A stretch of DNA of 64,000 nt. It comes from Limimaricola cinnabarinus LL-001. Its GTDB lineage: Bacteria > Pseudomonadota > Alphaproteobacteria > Rhodobacterales > Rhodobacteraceae. The stretch is from contig NZ_BATB01000009.1 in the NCBI RefSeq assembly GCF_000466965.1, positions 25,883 to 89,882 of the forward strand. The letters run 5' to 3'. Positions 20,465 to 29,170 of this stretch are shown piece after piece. Under the pieces are notes generated by a model, which searched no databases, had not been told where the DNA came from, and was given only the letters and a program-made list of their open reading frames with translations. Position numbers and translations under genes: made by a program. Within the stretch, counting starts at the first letter, position 1. Each line of letters begins with the position of its first letter.

Positions 20465-21418
20465 ATGACCGACGCCGCCATCGAGATCACGGGCCTCAGA
20501 AAGACCTATGCCCCGAGCGCCAAGTCCCCGGCCAAGCTCGCGCTCGACGGCGTCGACCTGACGATCCCGGCGGGATCGATCTTCGGCCTGCTCGGCCCCA
20601 ACGGCGCGGGCAAGTCGACGATGATCAACATCATGGCCGGTCTGGTGCTGAAATCCGAAGGCAGCGTGAAGATCTGGGGCTTCGATCAGGACGTGAACCC
20701 GCGCCAGAGCCGCGCCGCGATCGGAGTGATGCCGCAGGAGCTGGTGCTCGACCCGTTCTTCACGCCGCGCGGCGCGCTCGACGTGCAGGCCGGGCTCTGG
20801 GGCGTGCCGAAATCGCAGCGCCGCACCATGGAGCTCTTGGAGATGGTCGGCCTCGCCGACAAGGCCGATGCCTATGCCCGCTCGCTCTCGGGGGGGATGC
20901 GGCGGCGGCTCCTTCTCGCCAAGGCGCTTGTGCACAGCCCGCGCGTCCTCGTGCTCGACGAACCGACGGCGGGCGTCGACATCGAGTTGCGCAATATGCT
21001 GTGGCGCAACGTGCGCAAGCTCAACGAGCAGGAAGGCACGACGATCATCCTGACGACGCATTATCTCGAAGAGGCGCAGGAGATGTGCGACGAGATCGCG
21101 ATCATCGATCAGGGCCGCGTCATCACCCGCGACACCACCGCGAACCTCGTCGGGCGCGTCGGGGCCAAGACGCTGGTGGTCACCCCCGGCGGCCCCACGG
21201 CGATCCCGCCCCTGCCCGAGGGCGTCAGCGTCAGCGAACGGCCGGGCGGCGCACTGGCCTTCAGCTACGACGCGCGGGGGATGGGCGCGGGCACGGTGCT
21301 CGACGCGATCCGTGCGGGCGGCATGACGCTGATCGACGTGAAGACGGAGGAGGCGGATCTGGAGGACGTGTTCCTGCAGCTTACCTCCAAGGCCAAGGAA
21401 CCCGTCTCCGCCGCGTGA
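20465..21418 (+). CDS. ABC transporter ATP-binding protein (DrrA/YadG type)
   Basis: A 317-residue ATPase of ABC-2-type exporters. Walker A is GPNGAGKST near residue 45, the signature is LSGGMRRRLLLAKALVHSP, and Walker B is VLVLDEPTAGVD. The H-loop is TTHYLEEAQEMCDE. A C-terminal domain of about 85 residues (SVSERPGGALAFSY...LEDVFLQLTSK) is typical of the DrrA/YadG group. No ABC-2 permease gene is adjacent; the next gene is mscS, so the membrane partner must be elsewhere or is lost. Substrate unknown. Confidence 0.9.
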   Translation: MTDAAIEITGLRKTYAPSAKSPAKLALDGVDLTIPAGSIFGLLGPNGAGKSTMINIMAGLVLKSEGSVKIWGFDQDVNPRQSRAAIGVMPQELVLDPFFTPRGALDVQAGLWGVPKSQRRTMELLEMVGLADKADAYARSLSGGMRRRLLLAKALVHSPRVLVLDEPTAGVDIELRNMLWRNVRKLNEQEGTTIILTTHYLEEAQEMCDEIAIIDQGRVITRDTTANLVGRVGAKTLVVTPGGPTAIPPLPEGVSVSERPGGALAFSYDARGMGAGTVLDAIRAGGMTLIDVKTEEADLEDVFLQLTSKAKEPVSAA

Positions 21419-21448
21419 GGTTGCCCCTCCGATCACCGGAGGGACCGC

Positions 21449-22455
21449 ATGGAAGAAGAGACACAGACCGCATCGCGCGAGAACATCGACAGCCTCGCGG
21501 GCGTCGACGCCGACACCGGCAACATCTTCGAGAAGATCGACGCATGGGTCGACGGCTTCTTCCGGCTGCTGCCCAATATCGCCGTGGCGCTGGTGCTTCT
21601 TGTCGTCTTCTGGTTTCTTGCGCGCGGCGTGGCGGCCCTCGTGCGCCGCTCGGGCAAGAAGCGTGGTCGCGACAATCTCGGCGATGTCGGCGCGAGCCTG
21701 CTGCGCTGGTTGGTGACGATCCTCGGCCTCATGCTCGCCGTGACGGTCGTCGCGCCGTCGATCTCGCCGGGCGATCTCTTTGCGGGCCTCGGCATCGGCT
21801 CGGTCGCGATCGGTTTCGCCTTCAAGGACATCCTGCAAAACATGCTGGCGGGCATCCTGATCCTGATCCGCCAGCCTTCGAGGTAGGCGACCAGATCGTC
21901 TCAGGCGGGCATGAGGGCACGGTCGAGCGGATCGAGACCCGCGCCACGCTCATCAAGACCTATGACGGCCGCCGCGTGGTGATCCCGAATTCGGACATCT
22001 ACACCGACGCCGTGGTGGTCAACACTGCCTTCGACAAGCGCCGCTCGCAATACGATGTGCTGATCGGCTGCTCGGACGATTTCGACGAGGCCTGCCGCAT
22101 CATGATCGCGACCGCCGGGACATGCGAAGGCGTGCTTTCCGATCCGGCCCCCGAGGCGATCCCGTGGGGCATGGATGCCGACGGCAACACGGTGCGGCTG
22201 CGCTGGTGGACGGACTCCAAGCGCTCGGACGTGGTCCATGTCTGGGGCCGGGTGATCCGCGACGTCTACAACGCGCTGAACGAGGCGGGCGTCGATCTGC
22301 CTTACCCGACGCGCATGGTGCTGTTCCACGATCAGACCGAGGCGACCGACGGCGACCGCACCGCCCAGCGCGAAGGCTGGCCGCAAAAGGGCGACAGCCC
22401 CGAACCGCGCCGCATCGCCGACGCCATTGCCAAGGCGGGCCGGCAGGAGGGGTGA
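21449..22455 (+). CDS. mscS: MscS-family mechanosensitive channel (frameshifted in this sequence)
   Basis: About 335 residues when one C is restored near 21875 (CCC read as CC), which makes ILIRQPFEVGDQIVSGG continuous. It has an N-terminal segment, three hydrophobic helices (LLPNIAVALVLLVVFWFLA; LLRWLVTILGLMLAVTVV; the pore-lining LFAGLGIGSVAIGFAFKDIL), then the beta domain VVIPNSDIYTDAVVVN and a C-terminal alpha/beta vestibule. MscS channels sit in the inner membrane and release solutes on hypo-osmotic shock. It starts 31 bases after the ABC ATPase gene and may be co-transcribed. Confidence 0.88.
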
Positions 22456-22502
22456 CCCCCGTGCCTTGCCCCCCCCCGCGGTGCCGGGGGGCGGCCGGGA
22501 TC

Positions 22503-22868
22503 TCAGTCGCGCTCCAGCATTCGGCCCAGAGGCCGACCACCGAGGATATGCAGGTGGAAATGCGGCACCTCCTGAACCCCGTGCAGCCGGGCATTGGAGA
22601 TGGCGCGGAACCCCTCCTCGACCCCGGCCGTCTCGCATATCTTTGCCACCATGCGGTTGAAGTCGAGGATCTCCGCGTCAGAGGCGTCCCGCGCGAAATG
22701 GTCGTAGCTCACATAGGCCCCTTTGGGGATCACCAGCACATGCACCGGCGCTTGCGGCGCGATGTCCTCGAAGGCGAGGCTGTGCTCGGTCTCGAGCACG
22801 GTTTTGTTGGGGATCTCGCCACGCAGGATCTTGGCGAAAATGTTCTGGTCGTTGTAATCGAAGCGCAT
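22503..22868 (-). CDS. HIT-family nucleotide-binding protein (histidine triad)
   Basis: A 121-residue protein of the HINT branch. The catalytic histidine triad reads PHFHLHILGG near the C-terminus. The N-terminal NIFAKILRGEIPNKTVLE and the central VHVLVIPKGAYVS are typical. HINT proteins hydrolyse AMP-lysine and other adenylated compounds. The ATG at 22868 is preferred because GAGGAG is 7 bases upstream; an in-frame ATG six codons earlier overlaps the end of the preceding glycosyltransferase gene. The two genes are probably co-transcribed. Confidence 0.9.
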   Translation of the reverse strand: MRFDYNDQNIFAKILRGEIPNKTVLETEHSLAFEDIAPQAPVHVLVIPKGAYVSYDHFARDASDAEILDFNRMVAKICETAGVEEGFRAISNARLHGVQEVPHFHLHILGGRPLGRMLERD

Positions 22869-22878
22869 TGCTTTCTCC

Positions 22879-24450
22879 TCAGTCATCGAACAGATGCGGC
22901 GTTTCGGCGATGTCGCGGGCCAGCTCGGGCGTGATTTCCAGAAAGGCCCGGAGCGCCGCGCCGTTCTCCTCTGCCCCCGCCCCTTCGACAAGCCTGTAAT
23001 GCCCGGCAAGTCCGGCCTCGCGAAGCTCGCGCGTCTCGGCCTCCATCTGCTGGCGCAGGGTGGGCATCAACAGATCCAACCCGGCATCGCTTTCGCCTGC
23101 CAGCGCGCTGCGCACCGCATGCGCGCGCAGATAGGTGTCGTCAATCCCCGCATCGATTTCGAGGAGCCGCAGCGCCGCCTTGTCCTTCATCACGTCCCGA
23201 ATCAGGTCGATCCGCGACGGATCGATGCACAGGGCAATCCGGTCTGTAGCGTGCAACTCGTAGAGCAGCCGCAGCGTCGCGCGACGATGCCGCGACCTCT
23301 TGGCAAGATCGTGCTCGATGCCGCCCATCGGCGGCAGATCGGCCACCTCCTCGTCGAACAGGTAGTCGAAGGCCCGCAACCCGGTGTGGTGTTTGATCGA
23401 CCCCATGAGCCGTTTGGCGACATGCCTCTTGTGGCTGATCACGAGCAGCAGTTCCCGTCCCGCCCCGAGCGATCCGCCGCTGTCCCAGGCGCGCGGCGCG
23501 AAGCGCAGGCCGATCCGACCGCGTTCGGTGAGAAACCCATGCAGCAGCCGACCGTCGCCCCCAGTCGGAAAATCGCGCCGTCCCGAGGCCCACAGGTCGC
23601 GCAGCCGCGCCCGCAACCCGGTGGCGCCGGGGCTGATCTTGCGCGCGAAAAGCGCATCCTGCCCGAGCAGCAGGTCGTAGTGATCGTTGTGGAACGTCGC
23701 GGGCATGCCGTAATCGGTAAATGTCAGGAATGTCGGGCTGCGCGAGCGGATCTCCTCGCGAGGCACGAGATGGCGCACCAGCGTCTGGAACAGAGTCTCG
23801 TCGGGGATCCAGCTCCAGCGGAACAGGTGGCGCACATCCGGGCGCGCGTCGAGAAACCGCAGAACCGCCTCCACGGTGGCCCGCCGCAGGCACCACCATT
23901 GCGACCCGATCATCGGACGGATGTCGGCGGGGATCGCCCGCGCGATCCCCAGCCTGCCCTGCAGCGCGAGGCTGGCATAGAACAGCCTCTTGCGATCGCG
24001 TTCGTTGAACAGGTGCCAGCGGGTCAGACGCTCCTCGCGCATCCCGGTCTTGATCCAGCCGCTCTCGAAGAAATCGACGCTTTCGATCCAATCCGCCGGA
24101 TCGGCCTGCAACCTGTCATGGGCATGGGCGGCCGATTTGATCGCCATGCAGTCCCCCGAGACGAGGTAGAAATGCGTGGCATCCGAAAATTGCTCCAGCC
24201 CCAGCCGCAGCGCCGATATCGTGGCGGCGACGAGACTCCATGCGCCCCAGCCGCAGCGCTGTCTGCGCCGCACCAGCGCGATGCCCTCGTGCCCCGACAG
24301 ACCCTCCTGCAGAAGCCGCCAGTCGGCAAGGGCGGCGCGCGCGTCCAGATGCACCACCACTGCGTCGCCCGAGGCGGCGAGGCCGCGCGCCTGACGGATC
24401 ACCGCCTCGGGATCCTTGTGGCACAACAGGATGAAGGCGATGCGCGTCAT
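22879..24450 (-). CDS. GT14-type glycosyltransferase with C-terminal DUF5928 domain
   Basis: A 523-residue protein. The first ~300 residues match the core-2/I-branching and xylosyltransferase family GT14: RIAFILLCHKDPEAVIRQ, HFYLVSGDCMAIKS, GSQWWCLRRATVEAVL and WIPDETLFQTL. The rest, with LLLVISHKRHVAKRLMGSIK, matches DUF5928, a domain of unknown function that I know attached to this GT in Rhodobacterales. Family members transfer GlcNAc or xylose from UDP-sugars. There is no signal peptide or membrane helix, so it is cytoplasmic. It is divergent from a carbohydrate sulfotransferase gene, which suggests synthesis of a branched, sulfated surface glycan. Confidence 0.82.
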   Translation of the reverse strand: MTRIAFILLCHKDPEAVIRQARGLAASGDAVVVHLDARAALADWRLLQEGLSGHEGIALVRRRQRCGWGAWSLVAATISALRLGLEQFSDATHFYLVSGDCMAIKSAAHAHDRLQADPADWIESVDFFESGWIKTGMREERLTRWHLFNERDRKRLFYASLALQGRLGIARAIPADIRPMIGSQWWCLRRATVEAVLRFLDARPDVRHLFRWSWIPDETLFQTLVRHLVPREEIRSRSPTFLTFTDYGMPATFHNDHYDLLLGQDALFARKISPGATGLRARLRDLWASGRRDFPTGGDGRLLHGFLTERGRIGLRFAPRAWDSGGSLGAGRELLLVISHKRHVAKRLMGSIKHHTGLRAFDYLFDEEVADLPPMGGIEHDLAKRSRHRRATLRLLYELHATDRIALCIDPSRIDLIRDVMKDKAALRLLEIDAGIDDTYLRAHAVRSALAGESDAGLDLLMPTLRQQMEAETRELREAGLAGHYRLVEGAGAEENGAALRAFLEITPELARDIAETPHLFDD

Positions 24451-24575
24451 ATGCGTTCCCCGGGCACCACGTGGGCGGGGCCATGCGTGGTTTGCGCCTT
24501 GATAGCGCGCGAAGCCGGCGCATAAACAGGTCCATAGGCATTTCGGGGCCCCATGTGGCCCAGGCGCGGCAGCGG

Positions 24576-25406
24576 ATGGGACAGGATATGGGATTTCCGG
24601 GCACATGGATGACCGAGAGCGAGAGCATGGTGTACCGCGTGGTACCCAAATGCGCCTGCTCGACGATCGGTCAGATCATGTACCGCTCGGATCACGGCCA
24701 GTTCTTCGACGGCGATATCCACGATGCGCAGGAGGGCCTGCACAAATGGGCGCAAGAGCGCAGCCAAGGCCCGATCGCCGACAACGTGACCGCGCATAAG
24801 AGCCTCGTCTTCACCTGCGTGCGCAATCCCTACGGACGCATCCTGTCGTCCTTCTTCGACAAGATATGCGGCATTCAGCGCAACGGGCGCCGCTATCGCG
24901 GCAACCTCGTGCCGTTGCTGGTGCAGAAATACGGGATCGAGGTGGGCGATCCCGAAACCGGCTTTGAATTCGACCAGATCCGCAGCTTTCGCCGCTTTTT
25001 GCTGTTCGCGCGCGATACCATCAGATGGCGCAAGCCAATGGGCCCCGACATCCACTGGTCGGACATGTCGGGCCATGTCTCGACGCTGATCCGGGGCGGC
25101 GGGCGCTATGACCGGATCGTGCATACCGAGGCCTTCAACGCGGGCATGGGCGCGGTTCTGTCACACGCGCCGCTGCGTCACCCGGTCGATCTGGGTGCGA
25201 TGCCGCGCTTCAACGAAAGCGAGGGGCACGGGCCCAGACGCGCCCACCCGGTCGAGGATTTCTTCGACGACCTGTGCATGCATCTCGTGCGCGAGGTCTA
25301 TGGCCGCGATTTCGAGCTGTTCGGCTATGACATCGACGATCCGTCCAGACGGGACCCGGTGCGCGAGATCGACCTCGATGCGGTGCACGCCCGGCTCGCA
25401 GCCTGA
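24576..25406 (+). CDS. sulfotransferase family 2 (carbohydrate sulfotransferase-like)
   Basis: A 276-residue PAPS-dependent sulfotransferase. The 5'-phosphosulfate loop is YRVVPKCACSTIGQIMY near residue 20, and the 3'-phosphate site is FTCVRNPYGRILSSFFDKI near residue 80. These match the eukaryote-like sulfotransferase-2 group, which sulfates glycans. It is cytoplasmic by sequence. The start is uncertain: ATG at 24576 or the one at 24588, which has AGGAT close upstream. It is divergent from the GT14/DUF5928 gene and followed by a convergent acyltransferase, a context for modifying surface polysaccharide. Confidence 0.82.
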   Translation: MGQDMGFPGTWMTESESMVYRVVPKCACSTIGQIMYRSDHGQFFDGDIHDAQEGLHKWAQERSQGPIADNVTAHKSLVFTCVRNPYGRILSSFFDKICGIQRNGRRYRGNLVPLLVQKYGIEVGDPETGFEFDQIRSFRRFLLFARDTIRWRKPMGPDIHWSDMSGHVSTLIRGGGRYDRIVHTEAFNAGMGAVLSHAPLRHPVDLGAMPRFNESEGHGPRRAHPVEDFFDDLCMHLVREVYGRDFELFGYDIDDPSRRDPVREIDLDAVHARLAA

Positions 25407-25412
25407 CGCGGA

Positions 25413-26465
25413 TCACGCGGGCCGTCTTGCCACGGCCACGCCGCGCAACATGGCCCGGCGCAGCCATTCGAGGCCCCATGCCGTCGCCACGGAGCATGCC
25501 AGTAGATTGGCCAGCACCAGCAACGACAGCCGTGGCGCATAGATGAAAGCTTGGAGGAAGTAGTAGGCAAAGAAGCTGTGGATCAGCCACAGCGGCAGCG
25601 ACAGCGCGCCCAGCGCCGCGAACGGACGAGTCAACCGCCCCATGTGCCGCGCGGCCCAGATCCAGAGCACGGCACTCAGGGGGGCGCTGAGGATCAGCGC
25701 CGGTGTCATGGCGAAGGGGGCCATGGCCTCCACGACGAGCGTCATCGCTCCGAGCAACACTGCCGTCCCGGCCGCGCGCGGCGCGGTCAGTGCCACCCGG
25801 TCGCCATGCCGCGCGATCAGCGCCCCCATCACGAAGGGGAATTGCCAGATCAGCCCGGCGGACAGGGAGAGAGGCTCCGGATCGAGCCGCAGCATGTCCA
25901 TCACCGCCCCAAGACCGAACAGCCCGAGCGAGACCGGCACCGCCCAGACCATGCGCCGCGCCAGCGCCAGCAGCACCGGAGACGCGAGCAGGACCAGCGC
26001 GTAGGCCTCGGTGAACCACCATTCGTAATTATAGTCGTGGCGCAGCATCAGAGCATTGGTCACGAGGCGATAGGGATCGAGGGCGTAGCGCGGCGTGCCT
26101 TCGAACAACCGGTCCGAGAAGAACAGCGCGCCGATCGGCACCAGTACCGCGAAATAAAACCAGAATACGCCCGCGAATTGCAGCAGGCGTGCCAGGACCC
26201 GACGTAGCCCGCCCGGTGCCCCCGCCAGCGCGGCGCGAGCCAAGCCATAGCCGCTGATCATCAGGAATATCGCGACCACGACCTTGCCGTAACGCCCCAG
26301 CATGTATTCGAGCGGCACCCCGGGCAGCAGCGGCAGATATTCGGCAGGAGGCCGGATCAGCCCTGGCAGAGCGAACAGATGATGGACGAACATGCCCAAG
26401 ATTGCCAAACCCTTCAGCACATCCGTTTCGACACGGCTAAAGGCGAGGGTGCTGGGCGCGGTCAT
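25413..26465 (-). CDS. acyltransferase family 3 membrane protein (OafA/YrhL type)
   Basis: A 350-residue integral membrane O-acyltransferase with about ten hydrophobic helices. The N-terminus has the family pattern DVLKGLAILGMFVHHLF with the catalytic-region His, followed by VVVAIFLMISGYGLARA, where active-site residues of the family lie. Such enzymes O-acetylate sugars of lipopolysaccharide, capsule or peptidoglycan. The ATG at 26465 follows AAAGGCAGAT and is preferred over one 30 bases upstream. Its stop is 7 bases from the convergent sulfotransferase stop, so the two transcripts meet. Confidence 0.87.
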   Translation of the reverse strand: MTAPSTLAFSRVETDVLKGLAILGMFVHHLFALPGLIRPPAEYLPLLPGVPLEYMLGRYGKVVVAIFLMISGYGLARAALAGAPGGLRRVLARLLQFAGVFWFYFAVLVPIGALFFSDRLFEGTPRYALDPYRLVTNALMLRHDYNYEWWFTEAYALVLLASPVLLALARRMVWAVPVSLGLFGLGAVMDMLRLDPEPLSLSAGLIWQFPFVMGALIARHGDRVALTAPRAAGTAVLLGAMTLVVEAMAPFAMTPALILSAPLSAVLWIWAARHMGRLTRPFAALGALSLPLWLIHSFFAYYFLQAFIYAPRLSLLVLANLLACSVATAWGLEWLRRAMLRGVAVARRPA

Positions 26466-26570
26466 ATCTGCCTTTCGGTTCGCACCATCTGGCATCGGTC
26501 GTCAGGTGGGAGCAAGAGACCATGGCGATGCAGGGCTTGACGCGCGACGGCGTCGCGGGCCATTGCGGCC

Positions 26571-26596
26571 GGAACCCCGAGACGACCTCTCCCGTT
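26571..26596 (+). promoter_or_regulatory. possible EcfG-type promoter before the PAP2 gene
   Basis: GGAAC (26571-26575), 17 bases, CGTT (26593-26596). Pattern and orientation are exact, but the ATG at 26605 is only 9 bases further, so the mRNA would be nearly leaderless. It could be a chance match. Confidence 0.4.
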
Positions 26597-26604
26597 GGAC
26601 CGCC

Positions 26605-27330
26605 ATGCCTGATCCCAGCCCGACCGACATCCCCGCCAATCTACGCCGCCGTCCCGAATTGTGGATGGTGCTGCTGTTTCTCGTCTCGCTCGCCGCGCTG
26701 GGCTTCTTCCTGCTCGCGGGCGAGGTGGTCGAAGGCGACACGGCGGCCTTCGACGAAGCGATCCTGCTCGCCCTCAGGACACCCGGCGATCTGAGCGATC
26801 CGATCGGCTCGCACTGGGTCGAGGAGATGGCGCGCGACATGACGGCGCTGGGCGGGGTGGCGTGGCTGACATCGCTGACAATCGGGGTCGCGGGGTATCT
26901 CGCGCTGTCGCGCCATACCCGCACCATGTGGTTCCTGCTGATCGCCATCGGCAGCGGCACGCTGATCAGCCGCAGCGCCAAGATGCTGTTCGAGCGCGCC
27001 CGCCCCGACCTCGTGCCACACGGCTCCTATGTCTACACCGCGAGCTTTCCTTCGGGGCACACCATGCTTTCGGCGGTGACCTATCTCACACTCGCGGTGA
27101 TGCTGTCGCGGCTCGAGCCGCGCCGTGTGATCAAGGTCTATATCATGACCTGCGCGATCCTGTTGACCGGTCTGGTCGGCGTGAGCCGGGTCTATCTCGG
27201 GGTGCACTGGCCCACCGACGTGATCGCGGGCTGGACCGCGGGGGCCGGCTGGGCGGTGCTGTGCCTGCTCGTCGCGCAATGGATGCAGCGCCGCGGCCAG
27301 ATCGAGCCGGCCGAGGACGCCAAGGACTAG
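26605..27330 (+). CDS. PAP2-superfamily membrane phosphatase
   Basis: A 241-residue integral membrane protein with the three phosphatase motifs: KMLFERARP, PSGHTM and SRVYLGVHWPTDV. Six hydrophobic segments alternate with short loops. Relatives dephosphorylate phosphatidic acid or undecaprenyl pyrophosphate, so a link to lipid-carrier recycling for the neighbouring glycan genes is plausible but not shown. The ATG at 26605 gives a normal family N-terminus. The stop codon (TAG 27328-27330) overlaps the stop of the convergent kinase gene. Confidence 0.88.
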   Translation: MPDPSPTDIPANLRRRPELWMVLLFLVSLAALGFFLLAGEVVEGDTAAFDEAILLALRTPGDLSDPIGSHWVEEMARDMTALGGVAWLTSLTIGVAGYLALSRHTRTMWFLLIAIGSGTLISRSAKMLFERARPDLVPHGSYVYTASFPSGHTMLSAVTYLTLAVMLSRLEPRRVIKVYIMTCAILLTGLVGVSRVYLGVHWPTDVIAGWTAGAGWAVLCLLVAQWMQRRGQIEPAEDAKD

Positions 27331-28309
27331 AGCAACCCCGCATCCCTGAAGAGGCCCTTCAGATCCGCCTCGGGCCGGGCGCCGAAATGCGAGATCACCT
27401 CGCAGCGGCGACACAACCCATACGGCCCGCCGTTTCCAGATCGCGCTCAGTGGCGATGCCATAAAGGAAACCGGCAGCGAAGAGATCGCCCGCCCCGGTC
27501 GCGTCGACCGGCTTGACCTTGCGTACCGGCACCACGACCCGCTCCTCGCCCCGGATCAGCACCACATCGGCGCCCGACCGGGTGCAGACCACGAGGCGGC
27601 AATCGGCGGCAGCGCGCGTCAACGCCTGATCGAGGCGGCACTCGTAGAGGCTCTCCCATTCATGCTCGTTGCCAATGACGAAATCGAGTTCGCGCACCAG
27701 ACGCTGGAAATCGGCACGATGCCGGTCGGCGCAGAACGGGTCCGACAGCGCGATCCCCGCCATACCGCCGGCCTTCTGGGTCAGGTCGGTGGCGCGCTCG
27801 AAGGCTTGCTTGCCCTTGGGCTTGTCATAGAGATAGCCTTCGAGGAACAGGATCCCCGCCCGTCCGGCCACCGCGTCGGGGACATCGTCCGGGCCGAGCT
27901 CGGCGGAAATGCCGAGATAGGTGTTCATCGACCGCTCGCCATCCGGGCTCACGAAGATCATCGAGCGCGAGGTCGGAAGTTCGCCCCCCGCCACCGGCGG
28001 GTTGGCAAAGCGCGTGCCGCCCGCCTCCATGCTTTGGGCATAGAACCGGCCTAGCGCATCGTCGCGCACCCGCCCGATGAAGCTCGTGTCGAGCCCGAGA
28101 TTGCCAAGCCCCGCCAGCGTGTTGGCGACAGAGCCGCCCGGAGCCTGATGGCGGCCCTCCATGGCGCCATAGAGCGTCTCGCCGCGCTCACGCTCGACCA
28201 GTTGCATGATGCCCTTCTCGATGCCCATCAGGTCGAGAAAGCTGTCATCGGCCTGCGCGAACACGTCGACGATGGCGTTGCCGATACCGAGTATGCGGGG
28301 AATGCTCAT
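27327..28309 (-). CDS. PfkB-family carbohydrate/adenosine kinase (frameshifted in this sequence)
   Basis: About 327 residues once one base is restored near 27402, giving the C-terminus AAAEVISHFGARPEADLK. The PfkB motifs are present: N-terminal PGGSVANTLAGLGNLG near residue 55 and the catalytic KVKPVDATGAGDLFAAGFL near 285, whose Asp is the general base. Residues GNAIVDVFAQADDSFL at the start are typical of the adenosine-kinase-like group. The start overlaps the nth stop (ATGA), and a good Shine-Dalgarno (GGAGAAGA) lies in the end of nth, so the genes are coupled. The true substrate (adenosine or a sugar) is not settled. Confidence 0.87.
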
Positions 28310-28950
28310 AAGGTCTTCTCCTCGAAGAGGCAGAGATCGCGGATCGGGCAGATCGGACATTTGGGCTTGCGCGCCACGCAGATGTAGCGTCCGTGCAGGA
28401 TCAGCCAGTGATGCGCGTGGCGCTGCCAGCGCGCCGGGACATGGTCCTCGATGCCGCGCTCGACCGCGTCGACATCCTTTCCGGGCGCGAGGCCGGTGCG
28501 GTTGCAGACCCGGAAAATATGGGTATCCACGGCTTGGGCGGGATGGCCCCACCACATGCTGAGCACCACGTTCGCGGTCTTGCGCCCGACGCCGGGCAGC
28601 GAGACGAGGGCGGCGCGCGAGGATGGCACCTCGCCGCCAAACCGCTCGACGAGGATCTCGCTCATCCGGATGACGTTCTTGGCCTTGTTGCGGTAGAGGC
28701 CGATGGTCCTGATATGCTCAATCAGCCCCTCGTCGCCCAGCGCCAGCATCTTTTGCGGCGTGTCGGCGATCTCGAACAGCTTGCGCGTCGCCTTGTTGAC
28801 GCCGACATCCGTGGCCTGCGCCGACAGCGCGACGGCCACGAGCAGCGTATAAGCGTTGACGTGCTCGAGTTCCCCCTTCGGCTCGGGTTCGGCCTCGTGC
28901 AGGCGGGCAAAGATCTGGTCGATCTCGTGATAATCGAGCTGACGGGTCAT
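28306..28950 (-). CDS. nth: endonuclease III
   Basis: A 214-residue DNA glycosylase/AP lyase that removes oxidised pyrimidines. The helix-hairpin-helix LPGVGRKTANVVLS includes the catalytic Lys, and the catalytic Asp is in VDTHIFRV. The C-terminal [4Fe-4S] cluster ligands read C-x6-C-x2-C-x5-C (ICVARKPKCPICPIRDLC). Length is normal. It is the first gene of a two-gene unit with the PfkB kinase. Confidence 0.95.
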   Translation of the reverse strand: MTRQLDYHEIDQIFARLHEAEPEPKGELEHVNAYTLLVAVALSAQATDVGVNKATRKLFEIADTPQKMLALGDEGLIEHIRTIGLYRNKAKNVIRMSEILVERFGGEVPSSRAALVSLPGVGRKTANVVLSMWWGHPAQAVDTHIFRVCNRTGLAPGKDVDAVERGIEDHVPARWQRHAHHWLILHGRYICVARKPKCPICPIRDLCLFEEKTL

Positions 28951-29020
28951 CGCACCTCTATGCCCGGAGCCGCCCGCCCTCACAAGGGCGGCGGCGGTGC
29001 ATGCGGACGCGGTCCGCACC

Positions 29021-29083
29021 ATGAGTATTCAGAGTAAGTTGAGAAGGCACGTCCCTTGGTAACTTCACTCTTCAAATACTCAT
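29021..29083. repeat. facing pair of GAGTATTT motifs
   Basis: Two near-identical arms in inverted orientation: ATGAGTATTC...TTGAGAAG (29021-29046) and CTTCACTCTTCAAATACTCAT (29063-29083; its complement begins ATGAGTATTTG). They lie between the divergent nth and ada-like genes and resemble the copy at 10220-10240. They could form a large hairpin or be two binding sites. Confidence 0.5.
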
Positions 29084-29170
29084 ATCCCCGTCATGACGGA
29101 GGGGCGCGGCGGTCCGGGATGCGCAGCTTCCGGGTCGCGCAGGCGCCAAGGGCCGCGTAGTCTCGAGGCC

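Noticed and set aside
22456..22502. Terminator at the C-rich stretch between mscS and the HIT gene
   Set aside because: The run of Cs can pair with nearby Gs but no T-run follows on either strand, so it is not called.
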